Shown in pieces: positions 8,356-16,973 of a DNA stretch of 64,000 nucleotides. The notes under the pieces were generated by a model. It was not told the DNA's origin. It made no database searches and was given only the letters and a program-made list of their open reading frames with translations. This DNA comes from Candidatus Brachythrix odensensis (GTDB taxonomy: Bacteria; Chloroflexota; Anaerolineae; J036; Brachytrichaceae): contig JADKDT010000009.1 of NCBI GenBank assembly GCA_016714465.1, positions 83,658 to 147,657 on the forward strand, written 5' to 3'. Both the position numbers and the translations under genes were made by a program. Numbering within the stretch: the first letter of the stretch is position 1; each line of letters starts with the position of its first letter.

Positions 8356-9416
8356 TGCGCTTCATGTCGTCGATGACGCCCCTGCTAACGTTGTGCGTCA
8401 ACATCGGGATGGTGCTCGTGATCTGGGCCGGCGGTCTGCAGGCGATCAACGGCGAGCTCTCGCTTGGCCAGATCGTCGCCTTCATCAACTACCTGATCTC
8501 GACCATGACCCCCCTGATCATGATGACCCAGCTCTCGAACACGTGGGCGGCCGGGCTGGCGTCGGCCAAGCGGGTGGGCGAGATTCTTGACACCGAGCCC
8601 GCGATTCGAGACGCGCCGCATGCCCGCCCCACACTCCCAGGCCCCGGCGCGGGCGTGGGGATGGACGATGTCGGTTTTGTCTATGCCGGCGACGGCAATG
8701 AGCCCGTGCTCTCCAACATCACCCTCGAGGCTTGTCCGGGCGAGACGATCGCCATCCTGGGCGCAACCGGGGCTGGCAAGTCGACGTTGATCAACCTGAT
8801 CCCCCGTTTCTACGACGTGACGACGGGCCGGGTAACCTTTGGCGGGGCCGACCTGCGCGAGGTGACCCAGGATGCCCTGTTTGCCGCCGTCGGGGTCGTG
8901 CCCCAGGAGTCGCTGCTGTTCTCGGGCACAGTTCGCGACAACATCCGCTACGGGCGGCCCGAGGCCAGCGAGGCAGAAGTGATTGCGGCTGCCCGCGCCG
9001 CCCAGGCCGATGGCTTCATTCAGAACCTGAGCCAGGGCTACGACACCCGAGTCGAGGAGCGCGGGTCGAACTTCTCGGGTGGACAGAAACAGCGCATCGC
9101 CATCGCCCGGGCCCTGCTCGTCCAGCCGCGGATACTGATCCTGGACGACAGCACGAGTTCGGTGGACGTCGAAACCGAGACGAAGATCCAGGACGCGCTC
9201 GAGGCATCCAACGGTGAGCGGATCACCTTTGTCGTCGCCCAGCGCATCAGCACCGTGCTCAAGGCCGACAAGATCGTCGTCATCGAGCGCGGCCGCATCG
9301 CCGCGCAGGGGACGCACCGCGAGCTTCTGGCCACGAGCCCGATCTACCAGGAGATCTATGACTCGCAGTTGGGCGGGGGCGAGCGCCTGGCTGCCGAGGC
9401 GGGGGCGCAAGCGTGA
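8352..9416 (+). CDS. ABC exporter subunit A, last helices and nucleotide-binding domain with degenerate ATP site
   Basis: This continues the membrane domain (TLCVNIGMVLVIWAGGLQ) and carries a full ATPase domain: Walker A GATGAGKST, Q-loop VPQES, signature FSGGQKQRIAIARALL, Walker B ILILDDSTSSVD. Two catalytic positions are changed: the Glu after Walker B is Asp (DDSTSS) and the switch His is Gln (VVAQRIST). This is the pattern of the degenerate partner in heterodimeric exporters such as TM287/288. Its stop overlaps the GTG start of the partner at 9413, so the two subunits are translationally coupled. The substrate cannot be told; multidrug or lipid export is the usual role. Confidence 0.9.
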   Translation: MMRFMSSMTPLLTLCVNIGMVLVIWAGGLQAINGELSLGQIVAFINYLISTMTPLIMMTQLSNTWAAGLASAKRVGEILDTEPAIRDAPHARPTLPGPGAGVGMDDVGFVYAGDGNEPVLSNITLEACPGETIAILGATGAGKSTLINLIPRFYDVTTGRVTFGGADLREVTQDALFAAVGVVPQESLLFSGTVRDNIRYGRPEASEAEVIAAARAAQADGFIQNLSQGYDTRVEERGSNFSGGQKQRIAIARALLVQPRILILDDSTSSVDVETETKIQDALEASNGERITFVVAQRISTVLKADKIVVIERGRIAAQGTHRELLATSPIYQEIYDSQLGGGERLAAEAGAQA

Positions 9417-11239
9417 CGATGCACGGGCCCAACCCCGGCGAGAATGCCCGCGCCTCGATGCAGGCTCGCGGGCCGCGTTTCATGGGCAAGATCGAGAAGG
9501 CCAAGGATCCGCGCACGACGCTGCTCCGCCTGGCCCGCTATCTCGGCCACTTCACCCTGCCGCTGGCGACCGTTGTCGTGCTGGTGGTCGGCTACACCCT
9601 GCTCGGGCTGCTCGGGCCGTATCTGATGGGCGTCGCCATCGATGGCTTCATCGCCACCAAGGACGCCGTCGGGCTGGGCCGCATCGCCGCGTTGATGCTG
9701 GGGGCCTTTGCCGCGGCCAACCTGTTGACGGCCGCCGCGAACTGGCTGATGGCCGACATCTCGCAGCGCGCCCTGCAGCGGGTGCGCAGCGATTTGTTCC
9801 GGCGCCTGCAGACGCTCCCGCTCGCTTTCTTCGACCGCAACCCGGCCGGCGAGCTGATGAGCCGCCTGACCAATGACATCGACGCGGTCAACCAGGCGGT
9901 GGCCCAGAACATCACTTCGCTGCTGGCCAGCGTGCTGGGCATGGCCGGCATCGTGATTGCGATGTTTGTGCTCGACCGTTGGCTGGCCGTGGCTTCGCTT
10001 TTTGTCCTGCCGCTCATGCTGTGGTTCACCAACTTCGTCGCGGTCTATACCCGGCGCGGCTTTCGCGATCTGCAGAAGGATCTGGGCCAACTTAACGGAG
10101 TGATGGAAGAGGCGATCAGCGGGCAGAAGGTCGTCAAGGCCTTTCGGCGCGGCGACGCGATCCTGGCCCAGTTTCGCGTCGCCAACGAGGCGGCCTACCG
10201 CTCGGGGGTGCGGGCCAACTCGTATGCCCTGCTCCTCATGCCCCTGACGGGGGTGCTGGGCAACCTGTTTGTCATCGTCCTGGCCGGGCTGGGCGGATGG
10301 CTGGCGCTGCAGGGCCTGGTCACGGTCGGCATCATCGCCACCTTTATCAACTACGGGCAAAACTTCGTCGGACCGCTGCGCCAGTTGTCGAATCTGTACA
10401 ACACCCTGCAAGCCGCCCTGGCTGGGGCCGAGCGGGTCTTCGAGATCATGGACACCCCGCCTGAGGTCGATGCCGCGCCTCGGGCGGTGGCGGCGCCTAT
10501 GCGCGGGCAGGTGCGCTTCGATCACGTCAAGTTCGGCTATCGCCGCGACGCGCCGGTGATCCGGGACATGTCGCTCGAGGCGAAGGCCGGCGAGACCGTC
10601 GCCCTGGTCGGGCCGACCGGGGCCGGCAAAACGACCATCATCAATCTGTTGACCCGTTTCTATGAGATCGACAGCGGGACGATCAGCATCGACGGCGTGG
10701 ATATTCGTGAGATCCCCAAGGCTGACCTGCGCCGCCGGCTCGGGCTGGTGCTGCAGGACACCTTCTTGTTCTCGAACACGGTCATGGAGAATATCCGTTA
10801 TGGGCGTCTGGAGGCTTCGGACGACGACGTCATCCGGGCGGCCGAAATGGCGGACGCCGATCACTTCATCCGCCAGCTCCCGCACGGCTATCAGACCCTG
10901 TTGTCGGAGCGGGCCGGAAATCTGAGCCAGGGCCAGCGCCAGTTGCTGGCCATCGCCCGGGCAATCCTGGCCGATCCGGCCATCCTGATTCTGGACGAGG
11001 CGACCAGCAGCGTGGATACCCGGACCGAGGTCCGCATCCAGAAGTCGCTGCTGCGGCTGATGGCCGGCCGGACCAGCTTTGTCATCGCCCACCGTTTAAG
11101 CACCATCCGCGACGCCGACCACGTTCTCGTCATCAACAACGGCGAGATCGTCGAACAGGGCAACCACCAGAGCCTGCTCGATGCGCGCGGGTTCTATCAC
11201 CGGCTGTATGTCAGCCAATTCAAAGGACAGGAGATCTAA
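9413..11239 (+). CDS. ABC exporter subunit B with canonical ATPase site
   Basis: This 608-aa half transporter has six membrane helices (residues about 35-330) and an ATPase domain with Walker A GPTGAGKTT, signature NLSQGQRQLLAIARAIL, Walker B ILILDEATSSVD and switch His in VIAHRLSTI. The LSQGQ signature and intact Glu and His are those of the consensus-site partner in TM287/288-like exporters, complementing the degenerate site of subunit A. The GTG start overlaps the preceding stop. The stop at 11237-11239 abuts the next ATG at 11240 with no gap, so the dehydrogenase downstream is probably cotranscribed. Confidence 0.93.
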   Translation: MTMHGPNPGENARASMQARGPRFMGKIEKAKDPRTTLLRLARYLGHFTLPLATVVVLVVGYTLLGLLGPYLMGVAIDGFIATKDAVGLGRIAALMLGAFAAANLLTAAANWLMADISQRALQRVRSDLFRRLQTLPLAFFDRNPAGELMSRLTNDIDAVNQAVAQNITSLLASVLGMAGIVIAMFVLDRWLAVASLFVLPLMLWFTNFVAVYTRRGFRDLQKDLGQLNGVMEEAISGQKVVKAFRRGDAILAQFRVANEAAYRSGVRANSYALLLMPLTGVLGNLFVIVLAGLGGWLALQGLVTVGIIATFINYGQNFVGPLRQLSNLYNTLQAALAGAERVFEIMDTPPEVDAAPRAVAAPMRGQVRFDHVKFGYRRDAPVIRDMSLEAKAGETVALVGPTGAGKTTIINLLTRFYEIDSGTISIDGVDIREIPKADLRRRLGLVLQDTFLFSNTVMENIRYGRLEASDDDVIRAAEMADADHFIRQLPHGYQTLLSERAGNLSQGQRQLLAIARAILADPAILILDEATSSVDTRTEVRIQKSLLRLMAGRTSFVIAHRLSTIRDADHVLVINNGEIVEQGNHQSLLDARGFYHRLYVSQFKGQEI

Positions 11240-12259
11240 ATGAAAGCACTGCTGTATCCGGCCTGGGACACCCTCGAGGTTGTCGACATGCCCCCGCCCG
11301 AGCCCGGCCCGGGCGAGGTGATGGTCCGGGTCGCGGCCTGCGGCATCTGCGGCAGCGAGCTCGAGGGCTTCCGCCACCACAGCCCGCGCCGCCCGCCGCC
11401 CCTGGTGATGGGCCACGAGTTCTGCGGCACCATCGCCGATCTGGGCGGCGCGAGCGGGACGTCCCTCAAGATCGGCGCGCGGGTCGTCGCCAACGCTCTG
11501 GTGCCGTGCGGGACGTGCAACCGCTGCCGGGCCGGGCGGCCGCATCTGTGCGCAAAACGGCAAATCTTCGGGATGAATCGGCCGGGCGCGTTCGCCGAAT
11601 ACGTCAACGTGCCGGTCAGCGCCCTTTTGGACTGGCCGGCCAACATGCCGGCCGAAGCGGCCTGTCTGGCTGAGCCGCTCGGGAATGGCGCGCACATGGT
11701 CGGCCTCACCCGCCATCTCGAGCCCAGCACCGTCCTCGTCATTGGGGCCGGCCCGATCGGGCTGCTGGCAATGCAGGCATTCAGCGCGCTCACCGGCGCC
11801 ACGATTTTGGCGGCCGACCTCAGCCCGGAACGGCTGCAGGCCGCTCAGCGCTGCGGGGCCGAGCGGGTGATCAATCCGCGCACTGAGGATGTGGTCACCA
11901 TCGCCCGCGAGCTGACCGGCGGCGAGGGCGTTGACGTGGTCGTAGACGCGGTCGGGCTCGCCTTGACGAAGCGCCAGTCGCTGAATGCGGCCCGGCCGGG
12001 CGGGGCGGCGGTCTGGATCGGGCTGACCGATAACGCCATGACCGTCGACTCGTACGACGTGACCCTGCCCGAGCGGACCGTGCACGGCACGTATGCGGCC
12101 AAGCTCGAGGACATGCAGACGGCTCTGGATCTGCTGGCCGCCGGGAAGATCGAGTACGAGAGCTGGATCGAGCGCTTCCCCATCACCCGAGCCGACGAGG
12201 CCTTCCGGCGCATGTTGGCGGCCGAGGGGCGCGATATCAAAGCGATCATCCAACCCTGA
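11240..12259 (+). CDS. Zinc-dependent medium-chain alcohol/polyol dehydrogenase
   Basis: This 339-aa protein has the full MDR layout: GroES-like N-terminal domain with catalytic zinc ligands Cys37 and His59-Glu60 (GHEF), structural zinc cysteines 90, 93, 96 and 104, and a Rossmann domain with GAGPIGLL. It resembles sorbitol, galactitol-1-phosphate and threonine dehydrogenases, so it should oxidise a secondary alcohol with NAD(P). The exact substrate is not deducible. AGGAGAT 5-10 nt before the ATG lies inside the end of the exporter gene, supporting an operon. An 18-bp hairpin starts 11 nt after the stop. Confidence 0.9.
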   Translation: MKALLYPAWDTLEVVDMPPPEPGPGEVMVRVAACGICGSELEGFRHHSPRRPPPLVMGHEFCGTIADLGGASGTSLKIGARVVANALVPCGTCNRCRAGRPHLCAKRQIFGMNRPGAFAEYVNVPVSALLDWPANMPAEAACLAEPLGNGAHMVGLTRHLEPSTVLVIGAGPIGLLAMQAFSALTGATILAADLSPERLQAAQRCGAERVINPRTEDVVTIARELTGGEGVDVVVDAVGLALTKRQSLNAARPGGAAVWIGLTDNAMTVDSYDVTLPERTVHGTYAAKLEDMQTALDLLAAGKIEYESWIERFPITRADEAFRRMLAAEGRDIKAIIQP

Positions 12260-12269
12260 AAACACTCTA

Positions 12270-12308
12270 GAGGCGACATCCCCCGGCGCAGCCGGGGCAT
12301 GTCGCCTC
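12270..12308. terminator. 3'-end hairpin, family A copy 1
   Basis: Arms GAGGCGACAT and ATGTCGCCTC frame the core CCCCGGCGCAGCCGGGG. It lies 11 nt after the dehydrogenase stop and just before the methyltransferase start. There is no T-tract, so it is not a classical intrinsic terminator. The same apex recurs at 14010-14050 and in related form at 13110-13167. Confidence 0.75.
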
Positions 12309-12322
12309 CAGGAAATGTGTCT

Positions 12323-13120
12323 ATGACCACTGACTGGAACCCCAACCTGTATCTCAAATACGCCAACGAGCGGACCCAACCCTCGCTGGACCTCATCGCC
12401 CGGATCGGATTGGGCCAGCCCGATCGCATCATCGATCTAGGTTGCGGGACCGGCAACAGCACTGAGGCCTTGCGCCGGCGCTGGCCCGGGGCGGATGTGA
12501 CCGGGCTCGACAATTCGGCCAAGATGCTTGAAACCGCTGCCCGCGACTTCCCGGCCGGAAAGTGGGTGCAGGCTGACATCAACGCCTGGACGGCGGAGAC
12601 GCCCTACGACCTGGTTTTCTCAAACGCCACCCTGCAGTGGGTGAAGGGCCACGCTGCGCTCATCCCACGACTGTTCGCGCAAGTCGCCGCCGGCGGGGCC
12701 CTGGCCGTGCAGATGCCGCACTCGGGCAAGATGGCGGTCCGCAAGCTCATCCTGGCGACCGCCGACGATCCCGCCTGGCGCGAGCGCATGGGCGCGGCCC
12801 GGAATGCCACCGCGATCGATAGCAGCGAGGCCTACTACGATCTGCTCGCCCCGCTGAGCCCGCGCCTCGACCTGTGGGAGACCGAATACCTGCACGTGAT
12901 GGCCGATCCCGAAGCCATCCTGGAGTGGATCCGCGCGACCAGCCTGCGTCCGTTTCTGGACGCGCTGGCGAGCGCCGACGAACGCGCGGCCTTCGAGGCC
13001 CAGCTGCGCGGACGGATCGACGCCGCTTTTCCCCGTGCGCGCCGACGGCAAACGCCTCTTTCCGTTCATGCGCTTGTTCTTTGTCGCGTATCGCTGAGCG
13101 CGATGATATTCCGGAAATGA
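12323..13120 (+). CDS. tam: Trans-aconitate 2-methyltransferase-like SAM-dependent methyltransferase (C-terminal frameshift)
   Basis: The protein starts MTTDWNPNLYLKYANERTQP, a very typical Tam N-terminus, followed by SAM motif I DLGCGTGNS, the acidic GLDNSAKML and the motif FSNATLQWV. Tam methylates trans-aconitate, an inhibitor of aconitase, as a detoxifying step. The last residues as read (RARRRQTPLSVHALVL) are out of frame. Removing one base in the TTTTCCCC stretch near 13030 gives FPVRADGKRLFPFMRLFFVAYR with a stop at 13095-13097, the usual Tam ending, and that stop lies 13 nt before a perfect hairpin. The ATG at 12323 has AGGAAATG upstream. Confidence 0.85.
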   Translation: MTTDWNPNLYLKYANERTQPSLDLIARIGLGQPDRIIDLGCGTGNSTEALRRRWPGADVTGLDNSAKMLETAARDFPAGKWVQADINAWTAETPYDLVFSNATLQWVKGHAALIPRLFAQVAAGGALAVQMPHSGKMAVRKLILATADDPAWRERMGAARNATAIDSSEAYYDLLAPLSPRLDLWETEYLHVMADPEAILEWIRATSLRPFLDALASADERAAFEAQLRGRIDAAFPRARRRQTPLSVHALVLCRVSLSAMIFRK

Positions 13121-13167
13121 CATTCGCCGCCCCGGCGTCCGCCGGGGCGGCGAATGTCATTTCCGGA
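13110..13167. terminator. 28-bp perfect hairpin between convergent genes, family A copy 2
   Basis: Left arm 13110-13137 pairs perfectly with 13140-13167, leaving a 2-nt loop. The apex is GCCCCGGCG/CGCCGGGGC as in the other family A elements; the outer arms (TCCGGAAATGACATTC) are unique. It lies 13 nt after the restored stop of the methyltransferase gene and 3 nt after the stop of the opposite hydrolase gene, so it can serve both transcripts. Confidence 0.85.
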
Positions 13168-13169
13168 GT

Positions 13170-13994
13170 CTAGACGGACACCCAGGTCACGCCTGTGGCC
13201 GTCTCATGCAGCCGCCCGGGGCTTGGAATGTGCGCGGCGATGAGGAGGGCGTTGGCCGCCAGCGCCTCGCGGGCGAACGCCGCCCGGCTGGCCTGGTTCG
13301 AGACAGGCTCAGCCCAGTCCGGCATATACGTCGGGCGCTCGACTTCGATGGTGTGATGATACAAATCACCCACGCAGAACAGGGTGTAGCCGCTCGTGCG
13401 GATGCGCAGCATCTGGTGCCCGGGCGACTCGCCGGGCGCGGCGACGATCTTGACGCCGTGATCGAGATCGAGATCGCCGTGCACCGGCGTGAGCAGGCCC
13501 GCCTCGTTCAGCGCGCCGAACGTTGTGCGCTCCAGGCTGTCGGAGTTCTGCCACGCCTCGCCGCGCCGGGCGGCTTCCCAGTCCGGCTGGCCCAGAAAGA
13601 CCCGCGCGCTGGGGAAGCGCGGCCCGAAGCCGCCATCATGGGCGATTGTGCTCGCATTGAAGTGATCCCAGTGCGCGTGGGTGATGACGAGGTCGGTGAT
13701 GTCCTCCGGCCGCGCGCCGGCCGCCGCCAGCCCCGCCAGCAGCCGGGTCGCCTCAGGATCGAAGGGCGGCGGGCCGGGCGGGACCATGCGCCCGGCATCG
13801 ACCAGGATCGAGCGCCCGTTCAGCGCGATGTGGACGCACTGATGCGGGACCTGCATCTGGCGCGTGAAGACCTCGGCGTAGTCGGGCGGGCGCCCGGCCT
13901 CCGGCAAGGTGATCCAATCCTGCAACGCCGCGTTCGCGTCCCCGATGTTGATGATCGTCACTCGGGCCGCGCCGAGTTCGAGAGTTCTTTTCAA
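13170..13994 (-). CDS. Metallo-beta-lactamase-fold hydrolase
   Basis: This 274-aa protein has the MBL signature THAHWDH (HxHxDH) near residue 110, a later Gly-Asp in LFCVGDLYHH and a distal His in LIAAHIPSPGR, so a binuclear zinc site should be complete. The layout resembles quorum-quenching lactonases and other glyoxalase II-like hydrolases (MVPPGPPPFDPEA loop, PGESPGHQML). The substrate is unknown. The nominal start is TTG at 13994 with no clear ribosome binding site. The gene is flanked by family A hairpins on both sides. Confidence 0.85.
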   Translation of the reverse strand: MKRTLELGAARVTIINIGDANAALQDWITLPEAGRPPDYAEVFTRQMQVPHQCVHIALNGRSILVDAGRMVPPGPPPFDPEATRLLAGLAAAGARPEDITDLVITHAHWDHFNASTIAHDGGFGPRFPSARVFLGQPDWEAARRGEAWQNSDSLERTTFGALNEAGLLTPVHGDLDLDHGVKIVAAPGESPGHQMLRIRTSGYTLFCVGDLYHHTIEVERPTYMPDWAEPVSNQASRAAFAREALAANALLIAAHIPSPGRLHETATGVTWVSV

Positions 13995-14009
13995 GGGAGT
14001 GATATCCGC

Positions 14010-14050
14010 TTCGGAACTGGCCCCCGGCGCAGCCGGGGGCCAATTCCGAA
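14010..14050. terminator. 3'-end hairpin, family A copy 3
   Basis: Arms TTCGGAACTGG and CCAATTCCGAA (one mismatch) frame the apex CCCCCGGCGCAGCCGGGGG. It sits 11 nt beyond the stop of the minus-strand secreted-protein gene and just upstream of the hydrolase gene. It shares the exact 17-nt core of the hairpin at 12270-12308 but has different arms. Confidence 0.75.
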
Positions 14051-14060
14051 AACTTCCAGA

Positions 14061-16973
14061 TTAGCGCCGCACCATCGGCAGGAAGGCCGTCCCGCCATGG
14101 TCGACGACGATCACGCCGCCGCCCAGGCCATCGTCGTACTCGAAGACGCCGACGTCATCAAAGACCACGCTGAAGCTCTCGCCCGGCGCCAGCATGCCGC
14201 TGTCCCAGGCAGTCCCGACCTCGGGCCGATACGGGTTGCCGCCCCGGCAGCAGCGGGTCGGGCTCTCGCGCACCGTCCAGTTGGTGAACTGGACAACGCT
14301 CGAAGGCTTCACCCGCACGACCTGCGGGAACGGCCCGCTCTCGAGCAGCAGGACGCGCTGGGTGACCGGGCCGGTTGGCACCGGCGTGAGCGCCACGTCA
14401 TAGCGCACCAGGGCGTTGGTGACCACGATGTCGGCGCTGCGGTGGCTCTGGTAGCCGGACCGGGTCACCCCGATCTGGTATGTGCCGGGCGGGGTGAAGA
14501 AGCTGTAGAAGCCGTCGGCCAGCGTCACCTGCGGATTGATCTGCCCGTAGGCCGGGGCGTTCCATACGTTGAAGAGCATGCCTTGCAACTCATAGTTGGT
14601 CACCGTCGCCCCGCTCAGCAACGCGCTGGTGTTGATGTCGGTGATGTAGCCGAATGGGTCGATCAGGACCGTACCATCGCTGCTCTTGATGATGCCGAAA
14701 CAGGTCACCGAGATGACCATGTTCAGCGAAGTGCGCATGCCGGTGGTGTAGACGCCCTCGAACAGGCCGTCGAAGTCCGGGTCGGTCAGTGTCACCGTAT
14801 CGGTGGGCCCGAATTTGACCGTGATCGCGGCGTTGGGATCGTTTCGGCAGCACGTGCGGACCGTGATCGTGTAGGCCGTGAAGGGGTGCAGATTGAGGAT
14901 CCAGCCGCCGTCGTCGGTGCGCCCGTTCACATCGACCGGGCGATGCGAGATGCCGGCCGGATCGGTGAAGCGCAGGCTGAGAGGCGAGTAGGACAGGCTG
15001 TCATCGACAAACACCTTCATGTCAGAAGAGGCCAGCACGACCATGCCCGCCTCGGCGGTTGCGCTCAGGATGCGCATGCCGTTGGCCAGCCCGCTTACGG
15101 CGAAAGCCCAGTTGCCCGCCAGCGGCGCTGTCGCGCTGAGGATCTCGGCGCCGTCGATGTACAGCCGCACCAGCGCGCCCGGGTTGGCCCAGCCTGTGAC
15201 AGTGAAGGTCCCGGTGCAGATCGCGCCATTGCCCGGGCCCGTCAGCAAGGGAACCTGCAGGGATCCCGCCACGACCACCGTGGCGCCAGCCTCGTTGTCT
15301 GCCGGATCGGTGTCGCCGGTCGCCTCAATGGTGACCGTGTTGGTGACGAGTTCCGTCTCGACCATCGCGGTCCGGGTCATCGCCATCAACAGTCGATAGG
15401 TCCCGTTGCCCTTGATCGTGCCATCCCAGCCCTTGCGGTCAGAAGTGAAACCATCCGTGCTCGGCGTCCCGTCCGGCCCGATGACGACTGCCCGCGCAAC
15501 CGACCAGGCGAGGGTCGGGCTCTCGCGGATTCGGATGGTCTTCGTGGTCGCGTCAGTGCCCTGGTTGCTGAACTCCATCGACCAGACGGTGATGGCGGTG
15601 TCTGGGATACCATCGTTATCCGCGTCGTCGTCGAGGCAGCACAGCGCGCTGCTCGCGTTCGGGCTCATCTGGCCGGGCGTGATCGGCATGCCGGTGGAAT
15701 GCACCTGCTCGCCGTGCTTCGTGATCTGCACGTCGACCGTCCCAGTCGGTTGGATTGCCGGGTCGCGGTACAGATAGTCCTCGGTCTCGCCCAGGCGGTA
15801 GTTCTCGCCCCGCCCGTCGCTGAAGTTCACGAGTGAGCCGCCCAGGCTCGCGCTCAAGGGCAGGCTGATCGGCTGAGTGGTCAAGGTTGCCCGCATCCAG
15901 GCGGGGGCGTTGCCGGACCAGTTCACCCGTCCGGTGGTCACGAAGATCGTGTTGAGCCCGATCGCCAGCGCGGCCGGGTTGATCGGACGGTTGATGGCGA
16001 TGTGGTCGAGGGCAAAGGGTCCCGGGCCGCCGGTCCCGGGCGGGCAGCCGTAGCTGTCGTCCCAGTCGCCGTCGCGGTTGCTGTCGAGCCACACGTTCAC
16101 ATAGCCCTGCAGCGTGTTGCTGATCATCCAGGTCTTGGCCGCCGGGTCAATGAAGACCTGGACCGGGATCGTCGCGACCTGGCAATTCTGGAAGGCGAGC
16201 GCGCCCAGCGCGACGCCGTCGTCGTAGTTGTCCAGATCCTTCTGGTCCAGCGGCGGACGCAGGTTGGTGAAGGGCGCGTCCTGGTCGGGGAAGAGATCCG
16301 CATCACGTTCCACACTGACCCGCGGGCCGAGGTGGAAGTGCCATGGCCGCCAGTGGCGCGGCCCGCTCGGCGTTCCTGTCGCAAGATCGAAGACGGAGGG
16401 GAAGCTGGCCGCGACCGGGCCGGGGTAGGCGCTCATCCCGGCGCCGGGGTGGTTGCTGCTGTCGGGGGCATCGCCCAGGTCGGTCTTGACGATGTTGGCC
16501 GACAACTTCACGGCCCGGCAGGCATACTCGGCCGCGTCCGAATCCGGATCCGCCGCCAGGTTGACTTCGGTGAAGATGTCGAAGAAGCTCATCCGCAGCG
16601 CGGCGTCAAACGTGCCATCTCCATCCCAGTCGCCGGCCGGCGACAAGGCTCCGAGCGACTGGCCGCTGGGGACCCGCACGGCGTAGATCTTGTCGACACG
16701 GCCTCCGTTTCCCGGCACGACCACGGACGTGGCGTCGGGTCCGGGGCAGCTAGCGCGCCCGCCCAAGTATGGCTGGCCGGGGGGCAGCCCGTTCAGGCCG
16801 ACCCGCAACGGGGCCGGCTCGGAGGCGGTATTGGTGAACGTCACCGTCACGCTCATGATGTCGCCGGGCAGCACAAACGGGGTCGCGATGTGGGTGGTGA
16901 AGGTCAACCCGCCGCCGCCCCACACGATGACACTTGAGCAGAACTCGTCGATGTCGACCTGATCCGAGATCAC
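14061..16973 (-). CDS. C-terminal segment of a large GEVED-domain secreted protein, ending FLPMVRR
   Basis: This continues the gene that starts at 19435. Near its beginning it has DUF11-like sequence, then a third GEVED unit (DWDDSYGCPP, GETEDYLYRD), then an Ig/CARDB-like repeat (AGSLQVPLLTGPGNGAICTG), a carboxypeptidase-regulatory fold (GFYSFFTPPGTYQIGV) and a cupredoxin-like end (VQFTNWTVRESPT, ESFSVVFDDVGVFEYDD) that lacks a convincing copper ligand set. The last residues are GGTAFLPMVRR, one of four related C-terminal heptapeptides in the window. The ATG at 16973 is not a genuine start; see the preceding segment. Confidence 0.8.
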   Translation of the reverse strand: MISDQVDIDEFCSSVIVWGGGGLTFTTHIATPFVLPGDIMSVTVTFTNTASEPAPLRVGLNGLPPGQPYLGGRASCPGPDATSVVVPGNGGRVDKIYAVRVPSGQSLGALSPAGDWDGDGTFDAALRMSFFDIFTEVNLAADPDSDAAEYACRAVKLSANIVKTDLGDAPDSSNHPGAGMSAYPGPVAASFPSVFDLATGTPSGPRHWRPWHFHLGPRVSVERDADLFPDQDAPFTNLRPPLDQKDLDNYDDGVALGALAFQNCQVATIPVQVFIDPAAKTWMISNTLQGYVNVWLDSNRDGDWDDSYGCPPGTGGPGPFALDHIAINRPINPAALAIGLNTIFVTTGRVNWSGNAPAWMRATLTTQPISLPLSASLGGSLVNFSDGRGENYRLGETEDYLYRDPAIQPTGTVDVQITKHGEQVHSTGMPITPGQMSPNASSALCCLDDDADNDGIPDTAITVWSMEFSNQGTDATTKTIRIRESPTLAWSVARAVVIGPDGTPSTDGFTSDRKGWDGTIKGNGTYRLLMAMTRTAMVETELVTNTVTIEATGDTDPADNEAGATVVVAGSLQVPLLTGPGNGAICTGTFTVTGWANPGALVRLYIDGAEILSATAPLAGNWAFAVSGLANGMRILSATAEAGMVVLASSDMKVFVDDSLSYSPLSLRFTDPAGISHRPVDVNGRTDDGGWILNLHPFTAYTITVRTCCRNDPNAAITVKFGPTDTVTLTDPDFDGLFEGVYTTGMRTSLNMVISVTCFGIIKSSDGTVLIDPFGYITDINTSALLSGATVTNYELQGMLFNVWNAPAYGQINPQVTLADGFYSFFTPPGTYQIGVTRSGYQSHRSADIVVTNALVRYDVALTPVPTGPVTQRVLLLESGPFPQVVRVKPSSVVQFTNWTVRESPTRCCRGGNPYRPEVGTAWDSGMLAPGESFSVVFDDVGVFEYDDGLGGGVIVVDHGGTAFLPMVRR

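Noticed and set aside
9356..11092. Minus-strand open frame opposite exporter subunit B
   Set aside because: It is the antisense image of a clear ABC transporter; composition is His/Gln/Arg/Asp-rich without recognisable motifs.
13206..15836. Plus-strand open frame of 876 codons across the hydrolase and secreted-protein genes
   Set aside because: It spans the antisense of two recognisable genes and a hairpin between them; no motif or start signal.
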